Shown here piece after piece: positions 5,215 to 5,354 of a DNA stretch of 5,354 nt. A program made the position numbers and the translations under genes. The stretch is from Actinotignum schaalii (GTDB lineage: Bacteria > Actinomycetota > Actinomycetes > Actinomycetales > Actinomycetaceae). The stretch's first letter is position 1. Each line of letters begins with the position of its first letter. The notes beneath the pieces were generated by a model. That model worked only from the letters and a program-made list of their open reading frames with translations. It searched no databases and was not told the origin of the DNA. Location: positions 1 through 5,354 of the forward strand of contig CAMIHT010000130.1 of the NCBI GenBank assembly GCA_946222725.1, in the 5' to 3' direction.

Positions 5215-5354
5215 TCCTTCCTATTGCATCGCGCCGTTTTTCTGTGCGTGCCCTGGCGCGTATTGTCCGCGGGCGCCTGGGCGAATTCAGCCTGGTCGTC
5301 GGGCTGCAATTGGTGGCGGCCATCGCGGCGGTTATTTCTCCTATCGTGATCGGC
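5211..5354 (+). CDS. Second ABC exporter half-transporter, N-terminal fragment
   Basis: Only 48 codons are in the window: MILPIASRRFSVRALARIV, then a basic stretch, then a hydrophobic segment from about residue 26 that looks like the first membrane helix (LVVGLQLVAAIAAVISPIVIG at 28-48). The ATG overlaps the stop of the preceding half-transporter as ATGA and is preceded by GGAGAGGAG, a strong ribosome site. The position makes it the likely heterodimer partner, and it would be expected to carry the intact Walker A, Walker B and switch His missing from the first half. That part is outside the window. Membership of the ABC exporter family is inferred from context. Confidence 0.75.
   Translation, partial: MILPIASRRFSVRALARIVRGRLGEFSLVVGLQLVAAIAAVISPIVIG

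Overview
The window is high-GC DNA from an actinobacterium. The evidence is the minus-strand order fhaA - fhaB - pstP, a tRNA-Leu beside fhaA (the same arrangement as around Rv0018c-Rv0020c in Mycobacterium), strong G/C bias at third codon positions, and use of a TTG start. FhaA is short (232 residues, against about 527 in M. tuberculosis). That would fit a compact-genome Actinomycetales lineage such as the Actinomycetaceae, but the genus assignment is a guess.

Left part (1-2088, minus strand): a tight operon of two forkhead-associated (FHA) proteins and a PP2C Ser/Thr phosphatase. Both internal junctions are 4-base stop/start overlaps (ATGA between fhaA and fhaB, TTGA between fhaB and pstP), so translation is probably coupled. 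In relatives the operon continues into rodA, pbpA and the kinases pknA/pknB, which would lie off the left edge. FhaA and FhaB read phospho-threonine marks made by the PASTA kinases on cell-wall and division proteins, and PstP removes them.

Middle (2089-3234): a divergent intergenic region of 283 bp with short repeats, then a complete tRNA-Leu (anticodon CAG, CCA encoded) with its own promoter, then about 776 bp with no convincing gene. That stretch holds a strong intrinsic terminator (2622-2653). It also holds an unusual series of inverted repeats at 2699-2916, three potential hairpins in a row, the second and third abutting exactly. A possible extended -10 promoter follows just before the transporter leader. 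This part is the best candidate for something undescribed: a structured RNA, a hairpin-type repeat element or a regulator-binding array. A minus-strand ORF with an ideal ribosome binding site competes with these readings.

Right part (3235-5354, plus strand): two ABC exporter half-transporters joined by an ATGA overlap, the second cut by the window end. The first keeps the ABC signature and D-loop but has lost the Walker A lysine, the Q-loop glutamine, the Walker B aspartate, the catalytic glutamate and the switch histidine. It is probably the catalytically silent half of a heterodimer whose only working ATP site uses the partner's Walker motifs. The substrate cannot be read from the sequence.
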